Source: an uncultured Collinsella sp. (GTDB lineage: Bacteria > Actinomycetota > Coriobacteriia > Coriobacteriales > Coriobacteriaceae). Taken from it: DNA of 64,000 nucleotides. The stretch spans positions 89,609 through 153,608 of the forward strand of contig CANRSF010000002.1 in NCBI GenBank assembly GCA_947642445.1. The letters are read 5' to 3'. The notes beneath the pieces were generated by a model. That model had not been told where the DNA came from. It saw only the letters and a program-made list of their open reading frames with translations, and ran no database searches. Made by a program: the position numbers and the translations under genes. Numbering within the stretch: the first letter of the stretch is position 1; each line of letters starts with the position of its first letter. Positions 8,609 through 17,158 of the stretch are shown here, one piece after another.

Positions 8609-9544
8609 CTAATTGACACGTTTTCCATTGTGACCGAAGGGCGTCTGGGCGTGAAGGGCAAACTTGGAGGGCGCATACCTTCCATCCATCATGCGCTCGA
8701 TAAGGCCCTCGAGTTCAAGCGAACCCAAGAGTTTGAGTACGCCGACAGCATCGAGCGAGACGAGCGCCGCGATGTCGTCGACCTTGAGCGGAGAGGCGAT
8801 GAGCGCATGCATCACGGTCTGCTGTGTTTGATCCAGGTCGGCAATGCCGGGAGCATCGGGGCGCGAGTAGCGCAGAGTGCCGTAGATGCGTGAGATAGCC
8901 ATCTCGATAGATTCCTCGTCGATGATGCAGCAGGCACCGTTCGCAATGAGGTAATTCGTGCCACGCGACTCGGGCGATAGGATCGACCCCGGCACAGCGA
9001 GAAGTTCTCGCCCCAAATCCATAGCAGCCTCGGCTGTAGAAAACGTCCCGGAAGGCATACCCGCCTCGGATACAAAGAGGGCTTGCGACAGGGCCGCGAT
9101 CACGCGATTGCGGCGCGGAAAGGCAAACTTGCGCGGACCCATGCCCCACGGGGAGATCGACACGACCGCGCCACCCGTATCGAGCGTGCGCATAATAAGC
9201 CCCGCGCTCGAGCGCGGATAGACCACGTCGGCGCCCGTCCCCAGCACCACGACGTGTTTGCCGCCAGCGTTGACCGCAGCCCAACCCGAGGCCTGGTCAC
9301 AACCGACCGCGCCGCCCGAAACTACCGTCACTCCCGCCTCGACCGCCACCTTTGCCGCAAGCTCTGCCACGGCAAGACCATACGGCGAGGCCTTGCGCGC
9401 GCCGATGATGGAGAGCGCGGGCGTCGAAAGCACCTCGGGGTTGCCGCGCACATAGAGCGTCTGGGGTACATCAGAAAGCTCCAAAACGGTCTCGGGATAC
9501 AACGCATCACCTGGATGCAGCTCGTAGGTCCCCTCGGCCATCAT
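8609..9544 (-). CDS. dprA: DNA-processing protein DprA
   Basis: DprA loads RecA on single-stranded DNA taken up during transformation. The Rossmann-like core is clear: SIIGARKASPYG, TVVSGGAVGCDQ, VVVLGTGADVVYP, FPRRNRVIAALS, SGTFSTAEAAMDLGRELLAVPG and GTNYLIANGA; a C-terminal winged-helix-like region follows. The chosen start is the ATG at 9544 that overlaps the comM stop (ATGA) behind AAGGAGGG; a longer reading upstream runs through comM in another frame and is rejected. At 311 residues it lacks the N-terminal SAM-like domain that many DprA proteins carry. Its pairing with comM suggests transformation-associated DNA handling, but uptake genes are not in the window. Confidence 0.93.
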   Translation of the reverse strand: MMAEGTYELHPGDALYPETVLELSDVPQTLYVRGNPEVLSTPALSIIGARKASPYGLAVAELAAKVAVEAGVTVVSGGAVGCDQASGWAAVNAGGKHVVVLGTGADVVYPRSSAGLIMRTLDTGGAVVSISPWGMGPRKFAFPRRNRVIAALSQALFVSEAGMPSGTFSTAEAAMDLGRELLAVPGSILSPESRGTNYLIANGACCIIDEESIEMAISRIYGTLRYSRPDAPGIADLDQTQQTVMHALIASPLKVDDIAALVSLDAVGVLKLLGSLELEGLIERMMDGRYAPSKFALHAQTPFGHNGKRVN

Positions 9545-11064
9545 TGGTCCCTCCTTCCCTGGTACATCGCCGCCTCGAGCACGTGGTCCTGCGTCACTTG
9601 CTCGCCCTCGGCGACGTCGGCGATTGTACGCGCGATACGCACCAGTCGCACGATGCCGCGACCCGTGAGATGTGTGCGCTTCGACAGGCCGAGCACACAC
9701 TTCTCTGCCGCATCATCGAGCTCAAAGGTCGAAACGACGCCGTCAATGGACCGTGTCTCGTCATCCTCGGCCTCGGCATCCGCATCGTCCATACGGGATT
9801 CGCGCCAAGCGCGAAAAGCGCGACCGCGCACAACGTAGTCACGTAACTCGGCAGACGACATACCCTCCGCACCCTCGATAATCACTTGGGGGTCGGGACG
9901 GGTCACATCGATCATCATGTCGATACGGTCGGCCAAAGGACCGCGCAGCTTTGCCCGATAGCGCTCCACCATCGATGCCGAGCAGCGGCATGCCACCTCG
10001 CGATCGCCCAAAAAGCCGCAGGGGCAGGGATTGCTCGCGGCCAGCAGCTGAAAGCGCGACGGGAAGGTAAAGGCCCCGTCGACGCGTACGATCCTCACAT
10101 AGCCGCGTTCGATGGGCTGACGCAGCGTCTGCAGCACACCCGTGGGAAACTCGGCAAGCTCGTCCAAAAAGAGCACGCCGCCATGAGCAAGGCTGATCTC
10201 ACCCGGGTGCACCGGGCGCCCACCGCCGATAAGACCTGCGGTCGAAATACTGTGATGGGGACTGCGGAAGGGCCGGTGCCCTGCCAACAAGCCATCAATG
10301 TTCTCACCCAAAACCGAATGGATGCACAGCGCCTCCTGTTGATCCTCAACGGAAAGCTCGGGCAGGATGCCGGTCATACGACGCGCGAGCATCGTCTTGC
10401 CCGATCCCGGGGACCCGATCATGAGCAAGCCGAGTTCTCCTGCCGCCGCAAGCGCCATGCCGCGCTTGGCGACCTCCTGCCCCAGTACGTCGGCATAGTC
10501 GAGCTCGGGCTCAAAGGTCGCCTCGAGCACTTCAGAATCCAAGTAGTGCCGCGCGGCATCGCCCATGCCATGGGCAAGCTGAGACAAATGATCGATGAAT
10601 CCACAATCCACGCCCGCGAGTGGCACATGCTGGTCTGACCTGCCGGCGATAAAAGACAGCCCCATGTCGCGAGCCAGCAGCTGAAACGCCACCTCGCCCT
10701 TGACGGGAAGCACCGTACCGTCCAAGCCGAGCTCGCCGGCGATAAGGCAGCGATCGAGGTTGTCACGGGGAATCTGCCCATCGGCCGCCAGAACCGCGAT
10801 GGCGATGGGCAGATCAAAGCCGCTACCGGTCTTGCGAATATCGCCGGGCGCTAGGTTGACCGTAATGCCCGAGCGCGGGATCTCGAACCCGGCGGAGCGC
10901 ATCGCGCAGCGAATACGACCGCGTGACTCCATCACCTCCATACTCGGAATGCCGAGCATCTGGATGCCCGGAACACCACCGGCAAGCGAGACCTCGACCG
11001 TGACGTGAATCGCCTCGACGCCACGGATGCAGGCCGCGTGAACGGCAAACGTCTCGAACGCCAT
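9541..11064 (-). CDS. comM: ComM-like AAA+ ATPase (Mg-chelatase family, YifB)
   Basis: ComM is a hexameric AAA+ helicase that drives branch migration during integration of transforming DNA. The N-terminal Lon-like S5 fold (LAGGVPGIQMLGIPSM, GFDLPIAIAVLAADG) is followed by Walker A GSPGSGKTMLARRM, the LAGHRPFRSPHHSIS segment, Walker B VLFLDELAEF, a zinc-type FLGDREVACRC region and the C-terminal Mg-chelatase domain. The start at 11064 (MAFETFAVHAA) overlaps the yraN stop by one base (TGATG). 507 residues is normal. The gene is coupled to dprA by a 4-base overlap. Confidence 0.95.
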   Translation of the reverse strand: MAFETFAVHAACIRGVEAIHVTVEVSLAGGVPGIQMLGIPSMEVMESRGRIRCAMRSAGFEIPRSGITVNLAPGDIRKTGSGFDLPIAIAVLAADGQIPRDNLDRCLIAGELGLDGTVLPVKGEVAFQLLARDMGLSFIAGRSDQHVPLAGVDCGFIDHLSQLAHGMGDAARHYLDSEVLEATFEPELDYADVLGQEVAKRGMALAAAGELGLLMIGSPGSGKTMLARRMTGILPELSVEDQQEALCIHSVLGENIDGLLAGHRPFRSPHHSISTAGLIGGGRPVHPGEISLAHGGVLFLDELAEFPTGVLQTLRQPIERGYVRIVRVDGAFTFPSRFQLLAASNPCPCGFLGDREVACRCSASMVERYRAKLRGPLADRIDMMIDVTRPDPQVIIEGAEGMSSAELRDYVVRGRAFRAWRESRMDDADAEAEDDETRSIDGVVSTFELDDAAEKCVLGLSKRTHLTGRGIVRLVRIARTIADVAEGEQVTQDHVLEAAMYQGRRDQ

Positions 11065-11549
11065 CACGACACCTGCCAATCGAACGCGTTGTACTGGTGC
11101 TCGATCTCGGCGATATGCCCGCCGCGAATGGTGACACCCACGGCATCGAAGCGAATCGCCTTGAGCGGATAATGCTCCATGAGATAGCAACTTGCGATGC
11201 GGCGGTAGCGGCGTTGCTTTTGGGCGTCCACGGCCTCCTCGGGAAAGACCCGCGTGCTGCAATTCAGTGCAACGCGTCTGGTCTTGACCTCGGCCATCAC
11301 CACGACATCGTCGAGCTCATCGAGCAGCACCAGATCGGCCTCGCCCTCGGTGCAACGATAACCCTGCTCCAGCAAGGTGTAGCCGCGCTCGTTAAAGTAG
11401 TCGATGGTGATCAGCTCGCCCAGCATGCCCAGCTCGCGGGGACTGAGTCCCTTGATAAACTCGGGCGTCATCGCCCCGCAGTCGAGCTCGCCGTTTTCCC
11501 AACGCTCCTTGAGCTGCTGCGTCTTGCTCTTTTTGCTTGCGGCACTCAT
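11064..11549 (-). CDS. YraN/UPF0102 family nuclease-like protein
   Basis: A small protein with the UPF0102 restriction-endonuclease-like fold. The core has LGELITIDYF near residue 45, GEADLV...VVMAEVKTRR (the E-x-D...E-x-K pattern of the fold), and an RRIASCYL helix. Function is not established in this family; it is usually found with rnhB and comM/dprA, as here. I start at the ATG at 11549, four bases after AAAGGAGA, giving 161 residues. The N-terminal 40 residues (Lys/Gln-rich, then LDCGAMTPEFIKGLSPRELG) form an extension not normally seen in the family. First gene of the yraN-comM-dprA-trmFO-xerC run. Confidence 0.85.
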   Translation of the reverse strand: MSAASKKSKTQQLKERWENGELDCGAMTPEFIKGLSPRELGMLGELITIDYFNERGYTLLEQGYRCTEGEADLVLLDELDDVVVMAEVKTRRVALNCSTRVFPEEAVDAQKQRRYRRIASCYLMEHYPLKAIRFDAVGVTIRGGHIAEIEHQYNAFDWQVS

Positions 11550-11647
11550 GGGGTCTCCTTTCCCGCACGCTGCATTGCCCCGATGATGAGGGCACCTTTC
11601 ATGCGGGTAAGTACCGGAAGCAAACCAAAAGCTGACCAAATGCCGTC

Positions 11648-11689
11648 AAAAAACGGGCCGTACGCAGCAATGGTGTTGCATACGGCCCG
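11648..11689 (-). terminator. Intrinsic terminator after rnhB
   Basis: Long inverted repeat, CGGGCCGTA...GCAGCAA paired with TTGC...TACGGCCCG around a short loop, followed on the minus strand by six T residues (11648-11653). It ends rnhB transcription and separates it from yraN. I see no convincing promoter for yraN in the 100 bases that follow. Confidence 0.88.
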
Positions 11690-11738
11690 CTACCAGCAGG
11701 TTTATAGAACCTTTAAGGTCCCCATCTCCACAATTGGC

Positions 11739-12527
11739 CTAGAAAAGGCGCTCAGTCTGCAGAAAGTTTCCGCAAAAGCTCACGCGGTGCAGCGGACAAA
11801 GTCCATGTTTGCGAATGGCCTCGATATGCTCGGGGCTTGCGTAGCCTTTCGATTCGGCCAAATGGTACTCGGGGTACTCGGCGTCGTACTCGACCATCAT
11901 CTCGTCACGCGTGACCTTTGCCATGATGGACGCCGCGGCGATGCAGGCGATCTTGGCATCGCCCTTCACCACATCGCGCTCGTTGGGAACGGCGCCCAAA
12001 GGGTTGCCATCCATGAGGACGCAGTCGGGTTCAAGTCCCGTATCGGCCACGGCGCCCGCAACGGCGGTACGGATAGCACGGGCCATGCCCATCTCATCGA
12101 TATCCTTAGGCGCGATATGGCAAAAACCGATCGCCGTCGCCACCTCGGCAATCTTCACTGAGAGCAACTCGCGGCGCGCCGGCGTGAGCTTTTTGGAATC
12201 GTTGATGCCCCAGACGCGCGGCTCCATAGGAAGGCAGACGGCGCATACCGTCAAAGGACCGGCCACCGATCCGCGACCCACCTCGTCGACACCAACGACC
12301 ACCCCATTGCCGCCAAGCTCATGCATAAGCTCGTACATGTCATTGACGCGCTCGCGCTCGGCAAGTTCCTTGGCATGGCGCTTAAGAGCACGCTCGCAAG
12401 CCTTGATCACCTGCTGGCGCGGGTCCTCGCGATAATGCTCCACGAGGGCGGGGATCTCCTCAAACGTTGCGCTCGCCAGCTCTCCGGCAACCTGCGATGC
12501 CGAAACCGAGCTCGTCATATTGGCCAT
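11739..12527 (-). CDS. rnhB: Ribonuclease HII
   Basis: RNase HII cleaves RNA in RNA/DNA hybrids and removes single ribonucleotides from DNA. Catalytic motifs are VGVDEVGRGSVAGP (Asp-Glu pair), INDSKKL, VLMDGN and GDAKIACIAAASIMAKVTRD. About 75 residues of predicted helix precede the catalytic domain, an extension known in some actinobacterial and Firmicute RNase HII proteins. The start at 12527 is chosen because GGAGG lies seven bases upstream; an ATG 18 bases earlier would place the Shine-Dalgarno inside the coding sequence. rplS lies upstream behind its own terminator. Confidence 0.95.
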   Translation of the reverse strand: MANMTSSVSASQVAGELASATFEEIPALVEHYREDPRQQVIKACERALKRHAKELAERERVNDMYELMHELGGNGVVVGVDEVGRGSVAGPLTVCAVCLPMEPRVWGINDSKKLTPARRELLSVKIAEVATAIGFCHIAPKDIDEMGMARAIRTAVAGAVADTGLEPDCVLMDGNPLGAVPNERDVVKGDAKIACIAAASIMAKVTRDEMMVEYDAEYPEYHLAESKGYASPEHIEAIRKHGLCPLHRVSFCGNFLQTERLF

Positions 12528-12555
12528 ACCAGGCCCTCCTTGCATGCAAATCAGA

Positions 12556-12586
12556 TAAAAAGAAGGGCCACCCGAAGGTGACCCTT
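12556..12586 (-). terminator. Intrinsic terminator after rplS
   Basis: AAGGGTCACC-TTCG-GGTGGCCCTT on the minus strand: a 10-bp stem with a UUCG tetraloop followed by CTTTTTATC. It separates rplS from rnhB, so rnhB depends on read-through or a promoter I cannot see. Confidence 0.9.
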
Positions 12587-12620
12587 GTGTCCAAACGAGT
12601 GGACAGACGCTGCGATCTTC

Positions 12621-12962
12621 TTAGCGCTTCTCGGGGATGCGAGCAGCCTTGCCCACCTTGTCGCGGAGGTAGTACAGCTTGGCGCGACGGACGCGACCAT
12701 GACGAACGACCTCGAGCTTGGCGATCTTGGGGCTGTGAAGCGGGAAGGTACGCTCAACACCGACACCGAAGGACATCTTGCGGACGGTGAAGGTCTCGCG
12801 GGCACCGGCGCCGGCCATGCGGATGACGTCGCCCTGGAAGACCTGAATGCGCTCGCGGTCGCCTTCCTTAATGCGGTAGTGAACCTTGACGTTGTCGGCG
12901 ACGCGAACCTGAGGAATGTCCTCGCGGATCTGCTGACGCTCGATTGCGCGGATGTAATCCAT
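12621..12962 (-). CDS. rplS: 50S ribosomal protein L19
   Basis: L19 lies at the 30S-50S interface. The sequence [19 protein letters not shown], the [19 protein letters not shown] core and the C-terminal [18 protein letters not shown] are diagnostic. The ATG at 12962 has AAGGA seven bases upstream and is chosen over an in-frame TTG six bases earlier (113 residues). In many bacteria rplS follows trmD; here it is separated from rpsP-rimM-trmD by about 8 kb and has its own promoter at 13032-13059. Confidence 0.97.
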   Translation of the reverse strand: MDYIRAIERQQIREDIPQVRVADNVKVHYRIKEGDRERIQVFQGDVIRMAGAGARETFTVRKMSFGVGVERTFPLHSPKIAKLEVVRHGRVRRAKLYYLRDKVGKAARIPEKR

Positions 12963-13031
12963 GTGCAATTCCTTACTCTTCTAGAGGTGCCGTACCACCT
13001 TGGCCGGCACGTAGTTGAACAAACGTATTCG

Positions 13032-13059
13032 AGTATACACGCGCGGGTTTCTGCTGCAA
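13032..13059 (-). promoter_or_regulatory. Sigma-70-type promoter of rplS
   Basis: On the minus strand TTGCAG (13054-13059), a 16-base spacer and TATACT (13032-13037). The start site would be about 60 bases before the L19 ATG. Confidence 0.75.
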
Positions 13060-13105
13060 GAACATTTTTTCACGCAGACAAAAAGACAAAACCCGCACAT
13101 GATAA

Positions 13106-13133
13106 CCGCCCGTCTCACGAATGAGACGGGCGG
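13106..13133 (-). terminator. Hairpin after ppdK, probable terminator
   Basis: Perfect 12-bp stem CCGCCCGTCTCA / TGAGACGGGCGG with a 4-base loop, 38 bases downstream of the ppdK stop. On the minus strand it is followed by TTATCATG rather than a clean T run, so termination may be weaker or the hairpin may act mainly as a 3' end stabiliser. Confidence 0.65.
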
Positions 13134-13171
13134 CATGAAGGGGGCTACGCTAGGCGTCTAAACCCAAAACG

Positions 13172-15922
13172 TTAGGCGGAACGCTTGGCCTCGAGCTTGG
13201 CCTGAGCGGCAGCCAGGCGCGCGAGGGGCACGCGATAGGGCGAGCAGGACACGTAGTCCACGTCGGCCACGTTAAACAGGCCCTTGATGGACTTGGGGTC
13301 GCCGCCGTGCTCGCCGCACACGCCAAAGTGCATGTCGGGATTGGTGGCGCGGCCCTTCTCGACGGCCAAGCGCACGAGCTCCAGCACCGCCGCGTCGATG
13401 GTCTCGAAGGGGTTGTCTTTCAGAATCTTTTTATGCATGTACAGCGGGATGAACTTGGCCTCGGCGTCATCGCGCGAGAAGCCAAAGGTCGTCTGGGTGA
13501 GGTCGTTGGTGCCAAAGCAGAAGAAGTCGGTATGATGGGCGATCTCGTCAGCGACCATGCAGGCACGCGGCAGCTCGAGCATCGTGCCCACGGGAATATT
13601 GAGCTCGACGCCTTCCTCGGCGGAAACCTCGGCGATCACGCGCTCGATAACCTCGCGGGTCTGGACATGCTCGGCCGTGATGGAAACGAGCGGAACCATG
13701 ATCTCGGGGCGCGGGTCGACACCCTCCTTGATAAGGCGGGCAGCGGCCGTGGCGACGGCGCGAACCTGCATGAGCGGCAGATCGCCAAAGACGACGGACA
13801 GGCGCACGCCGCGCAAGCCCAGCATGGGGTTGGACTCGACCATGCCGTCAATGCGACGCAGGCGGGCGCGCAGGGCAGCGAGCTCCTCCTCGGGAGCGCC
13901 GGCGGCCTCCTTCTTGGTGATGGCGACCTCGAGCTCGCGAGGATTATCCAGGAACTCATGAAGCGGCGGATCGAGCAGGCGGACGACCACATCGCGACCG
14001 GACATGGTCTTGAACATCGCCAGGAAGTCCTCGGTCTGAACCTTGAGCAGGTCGGCCAGGGCCTGCTGCTTCACGGCCTCATCGTCAGACAGGATAAAGC
14101 TCTGGATGATGTTCTTGCGATCGCCCAGGAACATGTGCTCGGTGCGGCACAGACCGATGGCCTCGGCGCCAAACTCGAGCGCGAGTGCAGCATCCTCGGG
14201 GTTGTCGGCGTTAACGCGCACGTGGTTGGCGTGGCCGCAGGTCTCGTCCAAACGGATCTCATCAGCCCAAGACAGGATGGTGTCCAGGTCGCCGGTGAGC
14301 TCTGCAGAGACCAGGTCGACCGCGCCGTCGACGACGATACCCTGGGTGCCGTCGATGGAGATGACATCGCCCTCGCGCAGCACGCGGTCGCTGCCCTCGA
14401 TGCGCACGACCTTCTCTGCCGCGTCAATGTGGAAGCGCTCAACGCCGCAAACGCAGGGCGTACCCATGCCGCGGGCGATAACGGCGGCATGGCTCGTCTT
14501 GCCACCGTGGCTGGTCAGGATGCCCTCGGCGGCGACCATGCCCTTCAGGTCGTCGGGGTTGGTCTCCCAGCGGACCAGAATGACCTTGTGGCCCTCGGCG
14601 GAACGCGCGACGGCGTCATCACTCGAGAACACGACCTCGCCCACGGCGGCACCAGGGCTGGCGTTAAGGCCGCTGGCCAGGGCCTCGTACTTCTTGGAGG
14701 CGTCGAACTGCGGGTGCAGGAGCTGGTCGAGCTGCGCGGGATCGATGCGGCTCACAGCCTCCTCGCGGGTGATGAGGCCCTCCTCGACCATTTCGATAGC
14801 AATGCGCAGGGCGGCAGTGGCGGTGCGCTTGCCCACGCGGGTCTGGAGCATCCAGAGCTTGCCCTGCTCGATGGTAAACTCGATATCGCACATATCGCGG
14901 TAATGATCCTCGAGCGTCAGGAACACGCGCTCGAGCTCCTCGCCTGCGGACTCGAGGCCCGAGGTGGTCTTGAGGTCGGCGATGGGCTCGGTGTTTCGGA
15001 TGCCGGCGACGACGTCCTCGCCCTGGGCATTCACCAAAAAGTCGCCATAGAACTCCTTGGTGCCGTCGGCCGGGTTGCGCGTAAAGGCGACGCCGGTCGC
15101 CGAGGTCTCGCCCTTGTTGCCAAAGGCCATGGCCTGGACGTTGACGGCGGTGCCGAGCTCGTCGGAAATGCCGTGCTGCTTGCGGTAGATGCAGGCGCGC
15201 TCGTTCATCCAGCTGCCAAAGACGGCCTGGATGGCAAGGCGCAGCTGGAGCTCCGGATCGTGCGGGAAGACGGGCTTACCGTCGGCGACCTCGAGCTCGG
15301 GATACAGGGTCGCCTCGACGTTCTCGGAGAAGATGCCCTTAAAGGTCTCGACGAGCTCCTGCAGGTCCTCGGCCGAAAGCTCGGAATCGACACGAACGCC
15401 GGCGACCAGGCGGGCCTGGGTCAGGGCGTTCTCGAATAGATCGGCGTCGACGCCCATGACGACGTTGGAGAACATCTGGATAAAGCGACGGTAGCTGTCC
15501 CAGGCAAAGCGCGGGTTTTGCGTCTGCGCGATAAGGCCCTGGACGGAATCGTCGTTGAGGCCCAGGTTGAGGACCGTGTCCATCATGCCGGGCATGGAGA
15601 ACGGAGCGCCCGAGCGAACCGACACGAGCAACGGATCGGAGGCATCGCCGAGTTTCTTGCCGCAACGGGCCTCGAGGTCCGCCTCAGCGGCAACGATCTC
15701 ATCGAGTGCGCCTTCGGGCCAGACGTTGCCGGCACCGGAGTACTCGACACAGGTCTGGCAGGTAATGGTAAAGCCACCGGGAACCGGCAGACCGATACGG
15801 CTCATCTCTGCAAGGTTAGCGCCCTTGCCGCCAAGCACGAAGTTCATGGATTTGTCGCCCTCGGTGACACAGGTGCCCTGGGCGTCGGTTCCAAAACGGT
15901 AAACCCTCTTGCAATCGCTCAC
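13172..15922 (-). CDS. ppdK: Pyruvate, phosphate dikinase
   Basis: PPDK interconverts pyruvate, ATP and phosphate with PEP, AMP and pyrophosphate. In anaerobes it works either in glycolysis or to make PEP. Domains in order: N-terminal nucleotide-binding domain (GGKGANLAEMSRIGLPVPGG), the phosphohistidine domain with LTSHGGKTSHAAVIARGMG (catalytic His and regulatory Thr), and the C-terminal PEP/pyruvate barrel (TMLELPRACM, FFCFGTNDLTQTTFGFSRDDA, FGVCGEHGGDP). 916 residues is typical. The start is GTG at 15922 with GGAAGGGGAAG upstream. Its regulator ppsR is the next gene upstream, across a 326-base gap with regulatory-looking repeats. PEP made here would also feed the DAHP synthase encoded at 44.4 kb. 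Confidence 0.97.
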   Translation of the reverse strand: MSDCKRVYRFGTDAQGTCVTEGDKSMNFVLGGKGANLAEMSRIGLPVPGGFTITCQTCVEYSGAGNVWPEGALDEIVAAEADLEARCGKKLGDASDPLLVSVRSGAPFSMPGMMDTVLNLGLNDDSVQGLIAQTQNPRFAWDSYRRFIQMFSNVVMGVDADLFENALTQARLVAGVRVDSELSAEDLQELVETFKGIFSENVEATLYPELEVADGKPVFPHDPELQLRLAIQAVFGSWMNERACIYRKQHGISDELGTAVNVQAMAFGNKGETSATGVAFTRNPADGTKEFYGDFLVNAQGEDVVAGIRNTEPIADLKTTSGLESAGEELERVFLTLEDHYRDMCDIEFTIEQGKLWMLQTRVGKRTATAALRIAIEMVEEGLITREEAVSRIDPAQLDQLLHPQFDASKKYEALASGLNASPGAAVGEVVFSSDDAVARSAEGHKVILVRWETNPDDLKGMVAAEGILTSHGGKTSHAAVIARGMGTPCVCGVERFHIDAAEKVVRIEGSDRVLREGDVISIDGTQGIVVDGAVDLVSAELTGDLDTILSWADEIRLDETCGHANHVRVNADNPEDAALALEFGAEAIGLCRTEHMFLGDRKNIIQSFILSDDEAVKQQALADLLKVQTEDFLAMFKTMSGRDVVVRLLDPPLHEFLDNPRELEVAITKKEAAGAPEEELAALRARLRRIDGMVESNPMLGLRGVRLSVVFGDLPLMQVRAVATAAARLIKEGVDPRPEIMVPLVSITAEHVQTREVIERVIAEVSAEEGVELNIPVGTMLELPRACMVADEIAHHTDFFCFGTNDLTQTTFGFSRDDAEAKFIPLYMHKKILKDNPFETIDAAVLELVRLAVEKGRATNPDMHFGVCGEHGGDPKSIKGLFNVADVDYVSCSPYRVPLARLAAAQAKLEAKRSA

Positions 15923-16248
15923 GATACTTCCCCTTCCATGCGCTTACGCGCACGACCGTGGTAACGAATCGACCCGCCGGATGCAGGCCGTGAGGGAACT
16001 ATACGGCGGGTTTTGGGCAGGCTTGAGCAGAGGGTGCGCGGTTTGGTAAACGTGCTAAAACAGGCGGTAAACGGTAGGTAAAGGTGGTTACCTTATGAAG
16101 ATACCACTACAAGGAAAGTGCAGGTCGGATGTGATGTTTTTGCTAAATCGCTTTACCATTTATCAGCATTATTTCCAAGTATTCTCTTTGGTTAGCTAAA
16201 AGAGCCCCGTCCCAAATTAGCTACCCAAACAACCTTGTCCCAAGTGAG
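15923..16248 (-). promoter_or_regulatory. ppdK upstream region with phased GGTAAA sites
   Basis: The longest non-coding stretch of the window. On the minus strand a -10 box TATAGT (15998-16003) lacks a good -35; it sits between 8-base inverted arms ACCCGCCG (15972-15979) and CGGCGGGT (16004-16011). Upstream, on the plus strand, GGTAAA occurs at 16045-16050, 16066-16071 and 16077-16082 (steps of 21 and 11 bases), with a palindrome GGTTACC at 16086-16092 and an inverted copy TTTACC at 16152-16157. This looks like an activator-dependent promoter. The distal end (16193-16252) holds a repeat described separately. Confidence 0.5.
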
Positions 16249-16252
16249 CTAC
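16193..16252 (-). repeat. Dispersed 3'-end repeat, copy at ppsR
   Basis: Read on the minus strand, two tandem degenerate units GTAGCTCACTTGGGAC (16237-16252) and GTAGCTAATTTGGGAC (16209-16224), the second continuing GGGGCTCTTTTAGCTA. The inner unit has inverted ends TAGCTAA and TTAGCTA. The ppsR TAG stop codon is the TAG of the first unit. Related copies lie after rsfS (24244-24276) and after the TPR gene (38042-38066). Confidence 0.55.
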
Positions 16253-17124
16253 TTTTGTTGAGCGCGGCGGGCGGCACGGCGGGCTCTTGCCTCTTGAATC
16301 TCTTCGAGGTGAGCAATGATCTCGGCAGCGCTTTCCTCGATGGCTTTGCCGTCGGTACGCACAACAAAGCAGCCTAAGCGCTTCATGAGGGCACGAGCTT
16401 CCTCAAGCTCGCTGCACACGCTCTCAGGTTCGGCATAGGAGCCGGCAACGGCACGGGCGTAGTCATCGCCCAAGCGGCTATCGCGAATCTCAGAAATAAC
16501 GTCGACGGTCGAAATCAGGCCGAACAGGTGCATCGGGTTAACCTCGTAAATCGACTTGGGCGGCTCCATGCCATGCGCCAGTGGGACATTGGCGACCTTG
16601 TAGCCCTGATATGCTAAATACATCGACAGCGGCGTCTTGGATGTACGCGACACACCCAGCAGCACGATATCGGCACCCGACAGATCGTCGCAACCACGAC
16701 CGTCATCGTGCTCAACGAAATACTCCATGGCCTCGATACGATGGAAATAGCGGTCATCGGTCTTGTGAATCACGCCCGCAACGCACTTGGGCGGCACACC
16801 GATGAGCGACGACAGCACGGCAAGCGTCGGGCCGATGAGGTCGACCGAACGGATATGCAGCATACCCAGGTAATCGAGCACGCGGGCGCGAAGCGCCGGA
16901 TCGACAATGGTATGGAACACGGCGACATCGCGATGGTCGGCATCGACGCGCGGCCCCACAAATGACTTGACCTGCTCCACGGAGGTCACCTTGGGCAGGC
17001 GTAAAACGCGAAAAGCCCCTTCATCAAATTGCCCGGACGCCGCAAGCACCACCTCACAAGCGGTATCGCCGAGCGAGTCGGAGATAACGATAACGGTGGG
17101 ACGAGCGGTGACCGGGCAATCCAT
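16249..17124 (-). CDS. ppsR: PPDK regulatory protein (bifunctional kinase/pyrophosphorylase)
   Basis: DUF299 proteins switch PPDK (or PEP synthase) off by ADP-dependent phosphorylation of the Thr next to the catalytic His, and on by phosphate-dependent dephosphorylation. Here the target is surely the neighbouring PPDK. The 291-residue protein has VISDSLGDTA at the N terminus and the P-loop-like GVSRTSKTPLSMYLA near residue 157, followed by GYKVANVPL, all typical. AAAAGGAG lies six bases before the ATG. The C-terminal Ala/Arg tail (RARRAARRAQQK) is not conserved. It is 34 bases downstream of glyS, so it may be transcribed with glyQS. Confidence 0.93.
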   Translation of the reverse strand: MDCPVTARPTVIVISDSLGDTACEVVLAASGQFDEGAFRVLRLPKVTSVEQVKSFVGPRVDADHRDVAVFHTIVDPALRARVLDYLGMLHIRSVDLIGPTLAVLSSLIGVPPKCVAGVIHKTDDRYFHRIEAMEYFVEHDDGRGCDDLSGADIVLLGVSRTSKTPLSMYLAYQGYKVANVPLAHGMEPPKSIYEVNPMHLFGLISTVDVISEIRDSRLGDDYARAVAGSYAEPESVCSELEEARALMKRLGCFVVRTDGKAIEESAAEIIAHLEEIQEARARRAARRAQQK

Positions 17125-17158
17125 GCGGGGCTCCTTTTGCGCTTATGCGCAGGCTGGC

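Noticed and set aside
9545..9700. N-terminal extension of dprA
   Set aside because: The extra codons run in another frame of comM, and the good Shine-Dalgarno lies before 9544.
11065..11262. N-terminal extension of comM
   Set aside because: Arg/His/Gly-rich translation of yraN in the wrong frame.
13106..13133. Perfect hairpin after ppdK as a small RNA or riboswitch
   Set aside because: A short simple stem between a gene end and the rplS promoter is best read as a 3' end structure.
13307..15439. 710-codon open frame on the plus strand opposite ppdK
   Set aside because: Same cause: mirror of a GC3-rich gene; no motif or ribosome binding site.
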